Shown one piece after another: positions 24,800 through 37,242 of a stretch of 64,000 nt of DNA. The DNA comes from Pomacea canaliculata (Eukaryota > Mollusca > Gastropoda > Architaenioglossa > Ampullariidae): assembly GCF_003073045.1 (NCBI RefSeq), contig NC_037602.1:4258872-4322871 (forward strand), given 5' to 3'. Numbering within the stretch: position 1 is the stretch's first letter; each line of letters starts with the position of its first letter. The notes beneath the pieces are model-generated. The model was not told where the DNA came from and did no database searches. It worked only from the letters and a program-made list of their open reading frames with translations. Both the position numbers and the translations under genes were made by a program.

Positions 24800-26480
24800 C
24801 TTGCGTGGGTTGGATACAAACAAGACTAGATGGCTAAAACACGCCAGTATGAAGCCTGATACAAATGGAAGAGGCCCCGGGCTAGGAAACGAACTCTAGC
24901 AGCTCTCCAATCAGGGTGCGACGTACCCCGAATGACAAACGGTTCACAGGTAAACTGCATCGTTGACAGAAGCCTCTGGATGCGTATCTAAGCCACAAAG
25001 CCGCTATACAGGTTTTCGATCTGCACACATCTACAGAACCCACGTGGCAAAGAGGAAGTGAGCTGATACACTTTTCCCCCCGAAAACATCTTTTGAATCT
25101 TTTAAGAGATCTTTTCGTGAGTGCCGACGGAGGAACTGCAAAGAACAAAGCCGTCTGTCGGTGCTTCCTGCCAGAGTTTTGTCTTGCAGTTTTTCCTTTA
25201 ATAGCTCTTCTACAATAGGTACCTCATAAAGCATGAGAGAAAGAAAGAAAGAGAGAGAGAGAGAAGCCAACACATAAAGGTAAGTGTTCGTGCTTGAGCA
25301 TTGAGACGGGTTCCATGGGATGTAAAAAATATTTCTTGCTGCAGTTAATGAACTATTTTATACTCTTGAAAGGCGGTAGAATAATGAAGGTTCTACTTCA
25401 TGTAAATTTAATCCTGTGGTTGCCATGGGGAAACTAAGATGGTGGAGGTTGTGGTGTCAAGCTGAATGCGTCTGTGTGAATATGTGTGAGTCAGCAAAGA
25501 ACTTTTAACGAGTTCTTATAAAAAAAATAAATCATTAGGACATTTTTAAATTTAACAGAGCTTTAACCTAACCCGGGCTTTTCATACAATAAATTTCCTA
25601 GACAGATTCATGTGTTGCTCAGATTGGCAATCGGCTTCTTTTCCTGTGTTCCTTCCAGGCCATTAGAGTTTCCAACTTTCTCTGAAAGGCAGTAACAAAG
25701 CAATGATTTGTATATGGAAACAACCTCATTGATGAATGGAAGACTGAACAGACGGTTTTTCCTGAGAAACTTGATTTGCCCGTTCGTCTATTAAAGTATC
25801 AATGTCTTGCACTGCCAGACCCCTAATCAGCAAAACGACATAATCACAGAACATCACAAGCTCGGGTGAATGAACTTCGTTGTCAGACCGTATCATCAGG
25901 GACCAGACAAGTCCAGAGTCAGTAGGCTAATTATAATTATTTTCCCAAGAAGATTTGCTGCTAACAGAATGACCAGGAAGCGACGAACAAGTCGAGAAGA
26001 AATGAAAATTGCTTTGCCTTTGCCCCTTTACCAGTTTTTGTACCAGTTTTGACCAGAAGGTCGGGAGACGTGTCCAGGTTGGCAACTGCAGGTGAGATTC
26101 TTGATTCCTTTGTAGACAGCCAAGAGCGAACCGAGAAGAAGAAAATATTCTGCAGCTTTACACGTGGCGAACGTCCATTCTTACTCTAATCACGGACCCA
26201 GTTGACGGAAACGCAAAGAAAAGAAAGTAAAACCCACATCCACAAAAAGACAGAGAAAGACAGACAAAATAATGTAAAAAGGACAATAATTCTGAATTAA
26301 CAGAGATTCATGCCAATACACAAAGTCCAGGACAAGGAAAGCAAAAATAAAAAAATATTCACTGAGCATGGATAAAAAACAATAAAACTGATTTGAATTC
26401 GACTTCAATTTAAATAACATCATAAGAAATGTGTGTATATAAAGTCAATCAAAGAGCTTGAAATACAGTTTGCTACTGCT
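24800..26480. other. Downstream flank of CLN6, no gene seen
   Basis: No exon was recognised. A GAAA/GAGA tract lies at about 25235-25264. The 3' UTR of the minus-strand CLN6 gene should begin at 26480, but I saw no clear AATAAA close to it. Confidence 0.4.
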
Positions 26481-29400
26481 TCAGTGCTTGGCAATGTATA
26501 ATGTGTAGTATGCCCAAGGTTCAGGCATATATAAAGGCCCTGGATACTTCTGTCGTAAGGTGGAATCGTTCCAGAGCCATGCCACCCAAACCTGTGTCAG
26601 TGCAAGGGTCAGGGTGAATGTCAGAAAAAGGAAGGAACCGTTGGTGTCCGGCCACAGAGACTTCGTCTTCACTTGCCAGCCTCCGTAGACAAGCATGGCA
26701 GCGTAGACCGCGAGGAAGAGCGGGTAAATCTGTCCTTCGGTCACCAAATACCTGCAAATAGTTAAATCATCATCGTTGTCGTCCTGCTCCTTCTCATCAT
26801 CATCGTAATCCTGATCATCAATGTCTTTGTCATTAATTTCAAAGGATGATAAAGATGTTGAAGTAGGAGAACCCCAAAAGGTGTTATGTGAAGGAAATAA
26901 ATGGTTACAGAGAATTGACTTACCAATAGTATACTGCACTGAAAATAAGTAAGAGCCACCATGCAGGCTTATACCGGGTGTCAGCCTGTCCCGCTGGTTG
27001 GAAACACCCCGTGTAGTAAAGAAGGAGGGACAGAAAAAACGGAACGTACCTGCCAGGTAAACAAATGAAATACTAAAGCATTTACAAAAGCCATTTAACA
27101 ACCACGCAAAAAATCAACTGAACTCTCACATCAAATAACATCGTGACTATTTCTTTTCTCAACGAGAGAAAAATTGTTACCTCGTCCCCCTGATATCAAA
27201 CAGTTCACGAATGAAATTCGTTTGTTCGTTCTTTGAGATACATCGTACATGAAGTACATCATATATGATTATTCAAAACGAAAAGTCTTGCAGAACAGGG
27301 GAGTAGATAAAGCTTGCTGCCTTCAGGAACGAAAGAAAGGAAGCAGGCAAAGAATCAAATAGTCCGTAAAAGTTTTATAATAGCTTACCACATGTAATGA
27401 CCGATTTCTTCGTCATAAATATAGAGTAATTCAAAAGACTTCACCTGCAAAGTAAACATATAAACACAAGTCTTTCAGTGTAAAGAAGAATCTTGTTAAA
27501 AGTATGTTATGTATATGATGTCTTCCAAGCAATGTTCAAGCCAAGGTGTTTTCCCCTCAGTACCCGAGTATGGCCTTACGAGACTGGGTAATTTAATTAT
27601 TATTCTATGTTATCTGTGAATGAGGCAATCCTCTACATTTCAGATTTCAGTCTACTATAATTAAATACCAGAAGCCGTTGGGCCAACAAGGAACCAGATC
27701 GCAGTTTTTCGCGAATTGCTTGCCTCTGTGGCACTAATTATGAAAATTCCGCACTTTTTGACCCCTTTTGGCAGTAATGCAAAAGGGGAAAATATTCTGT
27801 AAAATACAAGAAAGGAAGCTACTATTACCTTTTTCTACATGCATCATTCAGTGTGCGTGAGGTTATAGGCGGCGTCCTAGTGAGAATCAATCGTGTGATG
27901 TGATAAAGCTCTTGGCCAGGCACTGCGAATCCGCTTCCGAGTGCGAACTAGCGGAGCAGTGGAGAAAGCGCTTCACTGTTGCATACTTTATTAGAGATGT
28001 AGAGAACCGGTGGAGAAAGTACTCCCTAGAGCTGTATACTTTGTCAGGGATGTAGAGAACCAGTTGAGAAAGTACTTCGCAAAGCTGTATACTTTATAGC
28101 AGGTGTGTGCACTCGTACGCGCATGCGTATTCGCACTGTGCGCTTGTTCTTGATGAAGTCCAGGTACTACAGGTACTACAATGCCGGCCATTTTATCGTT
28201 TAGTGCCAACTGATTTTCGCAAGATCAGTGTCATCACAATCACAAACATTGTGGGTGAGCGTAGTTTCTTTCTTTATTACTGTGCAACTTTGTTACTGTG
28301 TGAGTAAGGCACTTTACTATTGTAGTGCCAAGCACAGTAGTCATGCACATGAAGCTAACATTATTGCTGGAAGCTTCAGCCGACAGATAATGCGTGAAAA
28401 CTATATGGCTGCATTTTTGGTTTTCCTATTGTCTTAAAAGAGAGAACAGCTTTTTAACCCCAAACGGGAAGCAAAGTGGTCATACCATATCACAGTGGTA
28501 ATGCGTGGAGAGAAAACATAATTGTCATCAGAAAATCGCTAACCACTGGCAGCAAAAAAAAAAACAAAAAAAAAACAAAAACAAATTAATAAAATAAATA
28601 TAAAAATAACTTGCTAGCGTTCGACACGATTTTGAGAGAGAAGTCCATCGCTTTGCTGATCCCCCTACTAGTCCCAGTCTTGTTTGTTTGTCTGTCCTTC
28701 CGTCTGTCTATAAAATTCTATGCTTTATCGTCAAGAACCATGGAGCTCCTACCAGTTCAGGTGGACGCAGCTGTTTCATCAGTGGATTCTCGGCGACAGA
28801 GAGGTGGTTCAGATAGCCGAAATGTTGCAGGCGGTGGTTGACAGAGTCGCCGACCAGGTGAATACTAGCCCCCATGACAAAGGTGATGACAGACAGGTAA
28901 GTCACCGTGCTAGACAGGTTTCGCTTGCTTCGCTCCTGTAACTGTTTCAAAATTGACGACATTGTCCCAAGCTCAACAGATTGAAAAAATACTTCAATCT
29001 GAATTTCAGCTTCATTGAATCCTTTTCCTGTTATCATTCTACATCTAATATAGAACATCGTTATATCTAAACTATACAGTAAAATATATCAAGCAATACA
29101 GAAAACTCTTTATCTCATTTGATTAAGGCAAGGGCTGACATCCCACAATTTTAGCGAAGGTGAAATTATTTTCAGAATCATCAGCCATGACGACAGCCAT
29201 ATTATTCAATGCAGATGAACGGGAATGAAGAGAAATATAAATCACTTCAGGCAATCAGCGAGTAAACAGATTTTTACGATTATTGGACAAGCCTTTGAAA
29301 GATACTGTTGTGGCGAATGTATCACCGACAACTCAGTTTTCGCCAATACAGCATCGTTTATGTGTACAAACACTGTGCTCACCCACCTTTTGAACACAGG

Positions 29401-32382
29401 ATGCCGTTCACAGCCTGTAATGACGGAACAGGATGTGAAAATTTCCACGCCTATTGATTCTTTGTCTCATAAAATAGCTTTTTTTCTGCATTTTATTCCT
29501 AACTTGATAATGGGTATGGGAAGTGTTTCATGAGGTGAATGATATGTTTGTAGGCTTTTCTGGAAATGATCTCGGCTGGGTTGCATGTTACCTGCCTCCG
29601 TTCCAGGGTGAAGGTTGAAAATGTTCTCTTTAAAGGGTAACGAAACCTGCGGACATTTCATATCCTATTATTGCCCACTACGTGTTACTAGTATGGTGGT
29701 TATAGAAGAAGGTAATTGGAATGGAAAATTTGTCTTCAATGAGAGGCAGTGGCGCTCAGAACTTTGAGGTTGTCAAACAACCGTTTACTTATAATCACTT
29801 TTAAAACAGCTGTCAGGTAGCCATGTTTTGATGTCGAGTGTAGTTATTTAAATCATCGAACACGAATGTGATCCTAAGTACGGTCGTCTGAACGCCGAGA
29901 TCATGGACCAAGCTGTGTTTTAGAAAAGATTATAATTTAACGGTTTATTTGAAGCCCAGGATTTTGAAGAGAAACGTTGCAGAACGTTGGTTTCTATCAT
30001 TTAAGCCACACAGACCATTTCACTTGTAGTTTCCTTTCATGCGCTTGGTCGAGGAAAAGACTTCTGTTAGTTCGAGGTTTGTTCAGGAATGTTCCAAGAA
30101 AACTTATCCGCTCAGCAGGAGTAGGTTACTGATTTATAAGATGAGGCATAAGGTAGATGACAGGTGTGGTTGGGTGAGGTTGGTTCCTAGATACAATGAA
30201 TCCCTCTCAGATCATTGATTCCACGGCTACTATAAGTTATCCGACCTTTATCTTCCATATGTCTTCTGTCTTCAACAAGGGAGTAGAAGGCTTTTCAAAA
30301 CAATTTTTAAGAGCTACTGCAGTTCTTTTCAACAACTTCGCAGTATCGCTATGAACTCTTGGTACAGAAGAAAGAGAACGAGAAGCTAAGATACAGACTT
30401 TACAAAATTTAGTCTTCGTCATTGTGCTGATCACAGACCGTGGAACTAACGACTTTTACCACCACAAGGGGAGTTTGCAGTTGTAATGCCTCCATGGTTC
30501 CCTATTTGTGCATTCTTGTGAATTCAAATTAAGAAAGAAGCTTAAATGAAAAAAAATGTAAGTCTTTTGTTTACTCTACGTATTGACATCTACTTGAAGT
30601 ACGAACTCCTGTCAACGATTCTCGCTACTCATACCTTGAGCAAGCAGAATGGAGTGATGATGTTGTAAGCCATGTGAAAATAGTCCCCGATGCTCGGGCG
30701 GTCAAGCGGGCTCCATCCCACGGGAACGAACAGCTGCAGCGAAAGATCGGATCAGATAGCAGGAGAATACATTACCAGGTGCGCGGATAGACTGGCACAT
30801 TGAACAGCAAAAAATATGTCCATTTCAGGTGGACAGCTATTTCCCAACAGGCGGGTAAATGATCTGAAACTTCCACTCTAGCATTTTCCTGACATCACAT
30901 AAAAAAATACTTCCCTGGGGGAGAGATGAGAATATGCGTGGATAGTATATCCTATGTAATTGAATGATCAGTAATAATTTATAGAGATCATTTTCCTACT
31001 GAACAGAAGGCTCAACGCTTGAGAAAAAAGGGTGATAGACGAAGAAAGACAATGCATACAACACACATACAGAGACCAAAACATTTCAGAAAACAAGCGG
31101 ACATAAAGATATCAACAGACATAAACACAAGACAAACATACAAAGTGTGTTGGTTGAAGAATACAAAAAGGAGACGGACACAATTTATACATGCAGACAA
31201 AGACCAAAACAAGTCAGGAAATGAACGGACAGAAACACAGCAACAGACATAAACACAACAAAACTATGGACACGAACTACGGTAGAGGGGGGATAAAGGC
31301 TGGCAGACAGTGCGAGTAGAGACGGGTGAGCTTGAGGGTGAGCTTGAGGGTGAGCTTGAGGGTGAGCTTGAGGGTGAGCTTGAGGGTGAGCTTGAGGGTG
31401 AGCTTGAGGGTGAGCTTGAGGGTGAGCTTGAGGGTGAGCTTGAGGGTGAGCTTGAGGGTGAGCTTGAGGCAGTGCATGGAACCGACGTATTGTAGTCTTG
31501 TCTTCGTGCACACGGACTCAGGACTGCAGGTGGTAACACGCATGTTCCAAAGGCGACATAGAGACGAGAGACTGCAGAGCACGCGGCTTCCAAATCTGCT
31601 TCTCACAAAAAAAGAGTCCTATCAAACACCACAAAGTAATAAACGAAGGTTTATTTCCTTCTTTCCATCTTTTTTTCTTGGTTTCCCATTTTTGATGGTT
31701 ATGTTCTCCCTTTTAGACTGCTGCTGCCTCAAGAAAAGAAGGAAGAAATGTAGGAGTTAGGAAAGGAAAAAAAAGTGAAAGAGGAACAAGAAGCAGTCTT
31801 TAATGCTTGGCAAACAGGGTGCAGTAATGAAATACACTTGACTGGTATGAAGGCACTCACAGCGGCAATGGGTCGACCAAAGTCGAAGATCCAGTTTTCC
31901 AGCGCCAGGACCAGCCAGATGTCCCAGTGAAAGCGTTGCTTCCCGATGGAGGATTGATTGTTAGACTGATTTACCTTCCTTCACCGAGAGACCGACAAGT
32001 TTATGTTACAACATGATTCGGCAGCTAGTAACGTGCATACATGGGTTCGGTAATGTGTACCTTTACAGATATCTCTCACATACATACGCATCGACACACA
32101 TACGCATATACATACACACGTACGTGCCCACACCCACACACAAAGAATGTAAAGGGAGCGAAGAGCGAAATGTCAAGAGCAGGTAATGAAGATGGAAGGA
32201 CTTGAGATTACAAAAGATTACAATGAGATTACAAAAGTAATAAGCAGAAACATAGAGCTTGAGAGGAAAAAGAGTGTCAATCGTTCTCCCCTCTACAAAC
32301 ACCTGTCTTTGGAGACTCCAGTCCCACTGGTCACCCGTCTTCGTCGCGACATCGACATTGTGCTAGGTGTCGAGTCTGCCAT
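26481..32382 (-). CDS. CLN6: CLN6, ER transmembrane protein (ceroid-lipofuscinosis neuronal 6)
   Basis: CLN6 is a multi-pass ER protein that, with CLN8, helps export lysosomal enzymes; its human loss causes neuronal ceroid lipofuscinosis. Exons in gene order: 32382-32335 (tentative), 31965-31861, 30733-30635, 28941-28753, 27444-27389, 27049-26924, 26751-26481. All phases agree, giving about 297 residues (human 311). Diagnostic strings are [92 protein letters not shown] and PEPWAYYTL before the stop. Membrane spans are spread across the last five exons. The proposed first exon encodes [16 protein letters not shown]; human CLN6 also has an N-terminal RRR cluster used for ER retention. That exon's donor (CGG|GTGACC) is only moderate. 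Confidence 0.96.
27956..28096. repeat. 53-bp tandem repeat, about 2.6 copies
   Basis: The motif GATGTAGAGAACC...GAGAAAGTAC...GCTGTATACTTT recurs with a 53-base period: the TATACTTT-type core is at about 27984, 28037 and 28090. Copies differ at several positions, so the duplication is not very recent. It lies in the CLN6 intron between exons 28941-28753 and 27444-27389. Confidence 0.85.
28552..28610. repeat. A-rich simple repeat
   Basis: Runs of A broken by single C, then AATAAAATAAATATAAAAAT. It is intronic in CLN6, about 140 bases from an exon. Confidence 0.8.
31325..31468. repeat. Perfect 12-bp minisatellite, 12 copies
   Basis: The unit GGTGAGCTTGAG is repeated exactly 12 times without a mismatch (144 bases), followed by GCAG. 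Because the unit is a multiple of three with no stop, five of the six frames stay open across it and encode GELE, VSLR, LKLT, PQAH or SSPS arrays. It lies in the CLN6 intron between exons 31965-31861 and 30733-30635. Confidence 0.97.
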
Positions 32383-35300
32383 CCTCGTGTTCAACGTATA
32401 CCACGCGGATCCAGCTGCAGAGGTACGAAGTGAATCACAGCAGATTCCCAAACTGTCGGTCTACCCAGTTCGACTTGCCCTCGTTTTGGCCAATCTGAAG
32501 GTAAGATAACGACGGCGAACACAGTCCTGCCTAAAGGTTGTCCAGATACCATGAAGACTGTACTCAGGCTTATCGTTAGCAACAACTTGGTCTTGCGGGC
32601 TGGCCGACTGATAAACTCGCTGTCATAATCAACGTCTGTATCTACAATTTTGTGGCACAGTGTGCTGTTCTTGAACGTCCATCTGTGTGTTCTTCTCTTC
32701 ACTTTCGACTATTCAGGTAATCATCGGATTATCTAATTGTGAAAGTTGTTACAATTGCTCAGCAAGAAGAGCGTGCGTGTCCCAAGGAAGACCTGTGGAT
32801 GCAGTTGTTTACAAACGGATGAACTACACGCGTGTAGGTATATCCTTTGTGTGTGCTTGTGAGGCTGAAAGCACCAAGAAAATTCCGCATTTTCGATTTA
32901 CTCAACAAATTTAACGAATCTTTGAGATCAAGTAAATGTCCAGGATTTTGTTTTACACTGTTTTTACCCATATGCAGCCAAAAACAAAATAGCACCATAA
33001 GACATTTGTGCATATGTTGTCAAATTTATTCATCTTTTATTTTTCTTTGCAGTACCAGCAATTTTTTTTTTTTTTTTGGCGTTCAACATGTTAACATCAA
33101 ACGATATAGCTGATGAGCAAAAAAACTATGAAGTTATCGCACAAAATATGATGCAAGTGGAAAGTTTAACAGGTGATTCACTGTAGCACAAAGTCGATGT
33201 AGGCAGTGCTGAAATTAATGCTGTTAAAGGCTAGCTTTAACTGTTGTCCGCTGATTGGGCTACCTGTAGGCACACACTGTAAATTATCACATGTCATGGT
33301 GTCATTTCAACTGCTTCAGCAACTACTTTCAACAAGTTTAAAACTACATTCTATAGAAACGTCACACTGGCTGTATAATAACTAACCAAACTGCAAAGAT
33401 TGGGAAAAAAAGTATATAAATTATTTCTTCACTCACAAAAAATCTTGTTGTTTTATGAGGTTATTGAGGTCTAAATTTACTAGACAGGATTAAAAAGTGA
33501 TTGGCTGATTGCCACTTGGTGCAATGTTTCAGAAAAACCTGAAAGGATCTTGTTGCACAGAAATACTGCAATGAACCGGCTAATACCATGCATCATGTGC
33601 AATTGGCAGGATGCACTCCTGGTGCATGAAATGTTTAAACGCCTTGTGTGTGCACACAGATGAATGAATGTATGCCCAATCCCCTCAAAATCATGTCCAC
33701 TTCTATATGCTTGTCTCCAAGACTGCTTCCAGATAACAAAAATTTCATTGTATAGGGAATTTGTGCTGTGGCGTTTTAGAGTTAACACAGATTCAAGCCA
33801 CACAAATGATGCAGAATCCCTCAAAGTACACACAATTTATAACTGCCCCACATCCAAAGTCATTTAAATGAATAAATATGATGCTGTACTCATGTTGACC
33901 ATGTGGTTTTCTTTTCACGGTTTCCAACAACTATCATTTATGAGTAAAATGCGCTGACTTTCTAATAACACATTTCAGGCAAAATTATATTCTGATGTCC
34001 CACCATCACTTGAGTTTGTTTCCAACTGAAAACATTTATCACCCAACTTGTTTTGACAAAGCTAAATCCAAAAATTATGACTTCAACATACACAATCTGA
34101 ACTGCATTTTGAAAAAAAAAAAAATAGGATGAGGACTTTCAATTGGTTTTGTGCACAGGTACTGTACTTGAAATTATATACTACAGAGGGGAACATGGGA
34201 TGGGAAAACATCTTTTTTCACAAGCATTTACAGAAATATATGCTCATGGGTAAGACAACCTGATTTTTTGAAGGCCTTTTTAATCACTACATTTAAGAGT
34301 GAATAATGTTTACTCATTTAGATGCTGAGTATGTACATCTCTTAATTTACATAAAAGAAAACCAATAAGACAAACTGTAATAAAGGCAACAAGACATTTT
34401 TTGCACTTGTATGACATTATTTCCTTGCTGTTTATATCACCAAATTCTCTTCAATACAAGTGCTCTCAGGAAAGTCAAAAGTAGGTGTTAAGAATGTCAA
34501 CCTTTGCTGCAAGTAAAGAAACATTAAAAAAACTGAAAAAAAGGACAAAATTTCACCTAGTCACCCTCCTATTTTGAAGCATTATACGGAATGCAGAAGA
34601 AATTACTCAAGAAGGGAGGTAAGAGAGAAGTGGCTGATGACTGAGGGTATGAGCGATCATAATGAGTATAATAAATAATGTAGGAACAATACTGTCAACC
34701 ATCCATTCAAAGGAAACATACACACCTGCTGTATATCCACTGTGATGCCCACTTTCTGTGTATGAAAATATCCTCTTCTCATAGTCAATGCTTTCAATGT
34801 CACAATGATAAAACATGCAAGGCAACTCTACAATATCTGTATTCTGGTTAGGGAATGGGATGATCACATTGAAAATGATGGTTAAATTATGCACAAAACC
34901 AAAGCTGATCAATATGGGAAGCTCGTACAAGATTGCACATGTCTATCAACACCAAAAATCAGTCATGCATTTGTTGGGTGAAGAAAAATACAATTTTGTA
35001 AAAACTAACATGACTTTTTTTAAAGCTGAATAACTAAGAGTCTGTTGTTACTTTTCTTGACATGCATTGTCTGTGTGGACTGTTGAATCCTACATTCTAA
35101 TGTCATGTATTCATAATTATTTATAAAACAAGAGAGTGTCATCATAACAATCTACCCTGAATTTCTAATTCTTATTTCATTTTCTGTTCAACGTCAGTTC
35201 TGTTAATTCAATTAAAAGAAAAATCCTTTCCCCAAACACTTAGCAGCAATGCTAGTTAACATAGACAACAAGTATAAAGCTCTGCATGTTTTGTTATGTC

Positions 35301-37242
35301 AAACATTTTGTTAATCCATGGAAATAGCTTAAAATAAAGCAATACATCAAAATCACTTACATGGATGTACATCCATACTTGTTAAATTTCTCTATAGCCA
35401 AGTTAAAAAAAATTCATTCACATATTAATTCAAATTTAGCATGTAACACAAATTCCAAAGCTTTTTAATATTATCTTGACGGTGTCAGAAGCAATTTTTC
35501 TGATAAAACTTTAGTGTACCATATTTCAGACAGTAAGAACAAATCAATTTGGATTCAATTTGAGCACCAAAGCCACAGAAAAAATGAAAAGTCTAAAACT
35601 AATCTTGACCTTGATTTATTTATTGCACTTTAAATTTGAACATTTTGTGATAAATATTTATGATCTTTGTGCGCACACACACACACAGAGGCATGCACAT
35701 CCTTAGGAATAATAGGGGAAATAACTGGGAAAACAACTGATAGAGGTTCTCTATCCTACATTTAGCAAAGTATACCAACAAAGTAATAGCAAATTATAGT
35801 GGTACTATTACTACAAACATTTTGTAAGCACTTGGAGTGGGTACTTGTTTGATTGTAAAAAAGTGAGTGAAAAAAGGTAACGAGGAATGTCCCACATCAG
35901 CTGCTAAAATAAAATATACAACAATGTCGCTGGACTGCTGGAAAATATGGAGCACACACTGAAAAAAGATGCTGAACAAGTAATAAACACCTATGGCCAG
36001 AGATCATGTCCCTGCATAAGATCTAGCTCTGAGAAACCAAAAACATCACTTCACCTCTAAGGTTGCTAGAGACTAGCCTGTCAAACAGGCTAATCAGGCA
36101 TAGGTTTCCTGCACCAATAATCTATTCTGCACATGAGAACTAAGAGAAGTGACGTAAGTTTTCATGGTACAAAGACAAAATAAAACACAAGAATTGAATA
36201 TTTCCACAGATCAGAAAATAAATAGCGAGAAGCTTTTAACACACAATATGATATGAAACAATGTCTTGGAGATAAGCACAGATGACAGTCAAAACACAAG
36301 ATATGATATACTGTGACAGTCAGATTAACCACAGTAAGGTAAAAAGTACTTGTTTTCTGCAGATTAAAATACTAAGCAACAGTATTGCCCCCTTGCTTTA
36401 TGATGCAGTCATGACTGCAGAAGAGATGTGTCATCTTTACTAAATGCAGCAAAATTATAATCATCCAGTCCAAAGCCAGTGCAATACCATCAGCACAAAA
36501 ATAGCAGTTGATAAAGCATATGAAATGTTCACAATAACTTTGGCAGAAAAAAAATATTCTTTAGTTTATTAAAAAAAAAAAAAAAACTTCACAAAGGCAT
36601 CAGGAAAGACTTTTTTTAATGTGATAAAAACAAACTTTGATAACACCTTTACTTACTGTAAATAACGCAAGAAAGCTCTTTCTCTCTCTCACTCACACAG
36701 AAACACAACTAATAAAAAGATGAGGAAAAATGGATATTCCAGTTTTTTTCCCTACAAAGATCAAACCCAAAAAGACTAAGTTTTTAAAAGTTTTATGCAT
36801 TCTTTTATGGTACTAACATATTCTTATGTATATATTGCAACATTTTTTTAAATTTCGCAAGTAAATACTAGAAGCACTTAAATGAGTTTAAAAATCTGTT
36901 TAGTAAATTAACGTCAGTACATTTTGCATTTCCTGTCAACTGGCAAAGGCAGTTTATATTTAACCGTTAACTATACTGGATTGAAACAAAACGGATAAAA
37001 TGAGATATGAGAATAACAATCAAGGAAGGCAAGATAGACTTGACACTGCAAGTAATGTTATTAAACTGTGGGTCATGGCAACCTAAAATCTACTAAAATG
37101 GGTAGAGGGGAGAAATCCATGGAGAAGTCATGTCACACAAAATGTTTTGATGCATTGAAACTATACAGTTATAAAACCCATTTCAAATTCATTTACCTGG
37201 AAGTATTTTGTACAATTATTTACCCAAAACAAACTGAGCTTG
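32383..37242. other. CLN6 upstream flank and FAM219 3' region, no further gene seen
   Basis: AT-rich sequence with frequent poly-A/T runs. The right part is the presumed 3' UTR of the minus-strand FAM219 gene; TTTATT at 36565-36570 is a sense-strand AATAAA about 670 bases past its stop. Open frames at 32391-32702 and 34607-34930 have no recognised homology. Confidence 0.4.

Noticed and set aside
26481-27101. 206-codon minus-strand frame ending in CLN6 sequence
   Set aside because: It reads through the intron 26752-26923 and covers the previous exon in the wrong frame; CLN6 homology needs the splice.
31325-31468. CRISPR-like array
   Set aside because: Units are contiguous without spacers and the DNA is eukaryotic.
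31277-31760. Repetitive protein genes (GELE, VSLR, PQAH, SSPS arrays)
   Set aside because: All come from one 12-bp minisatellite read in different frames; no start context, splice signals or homology.
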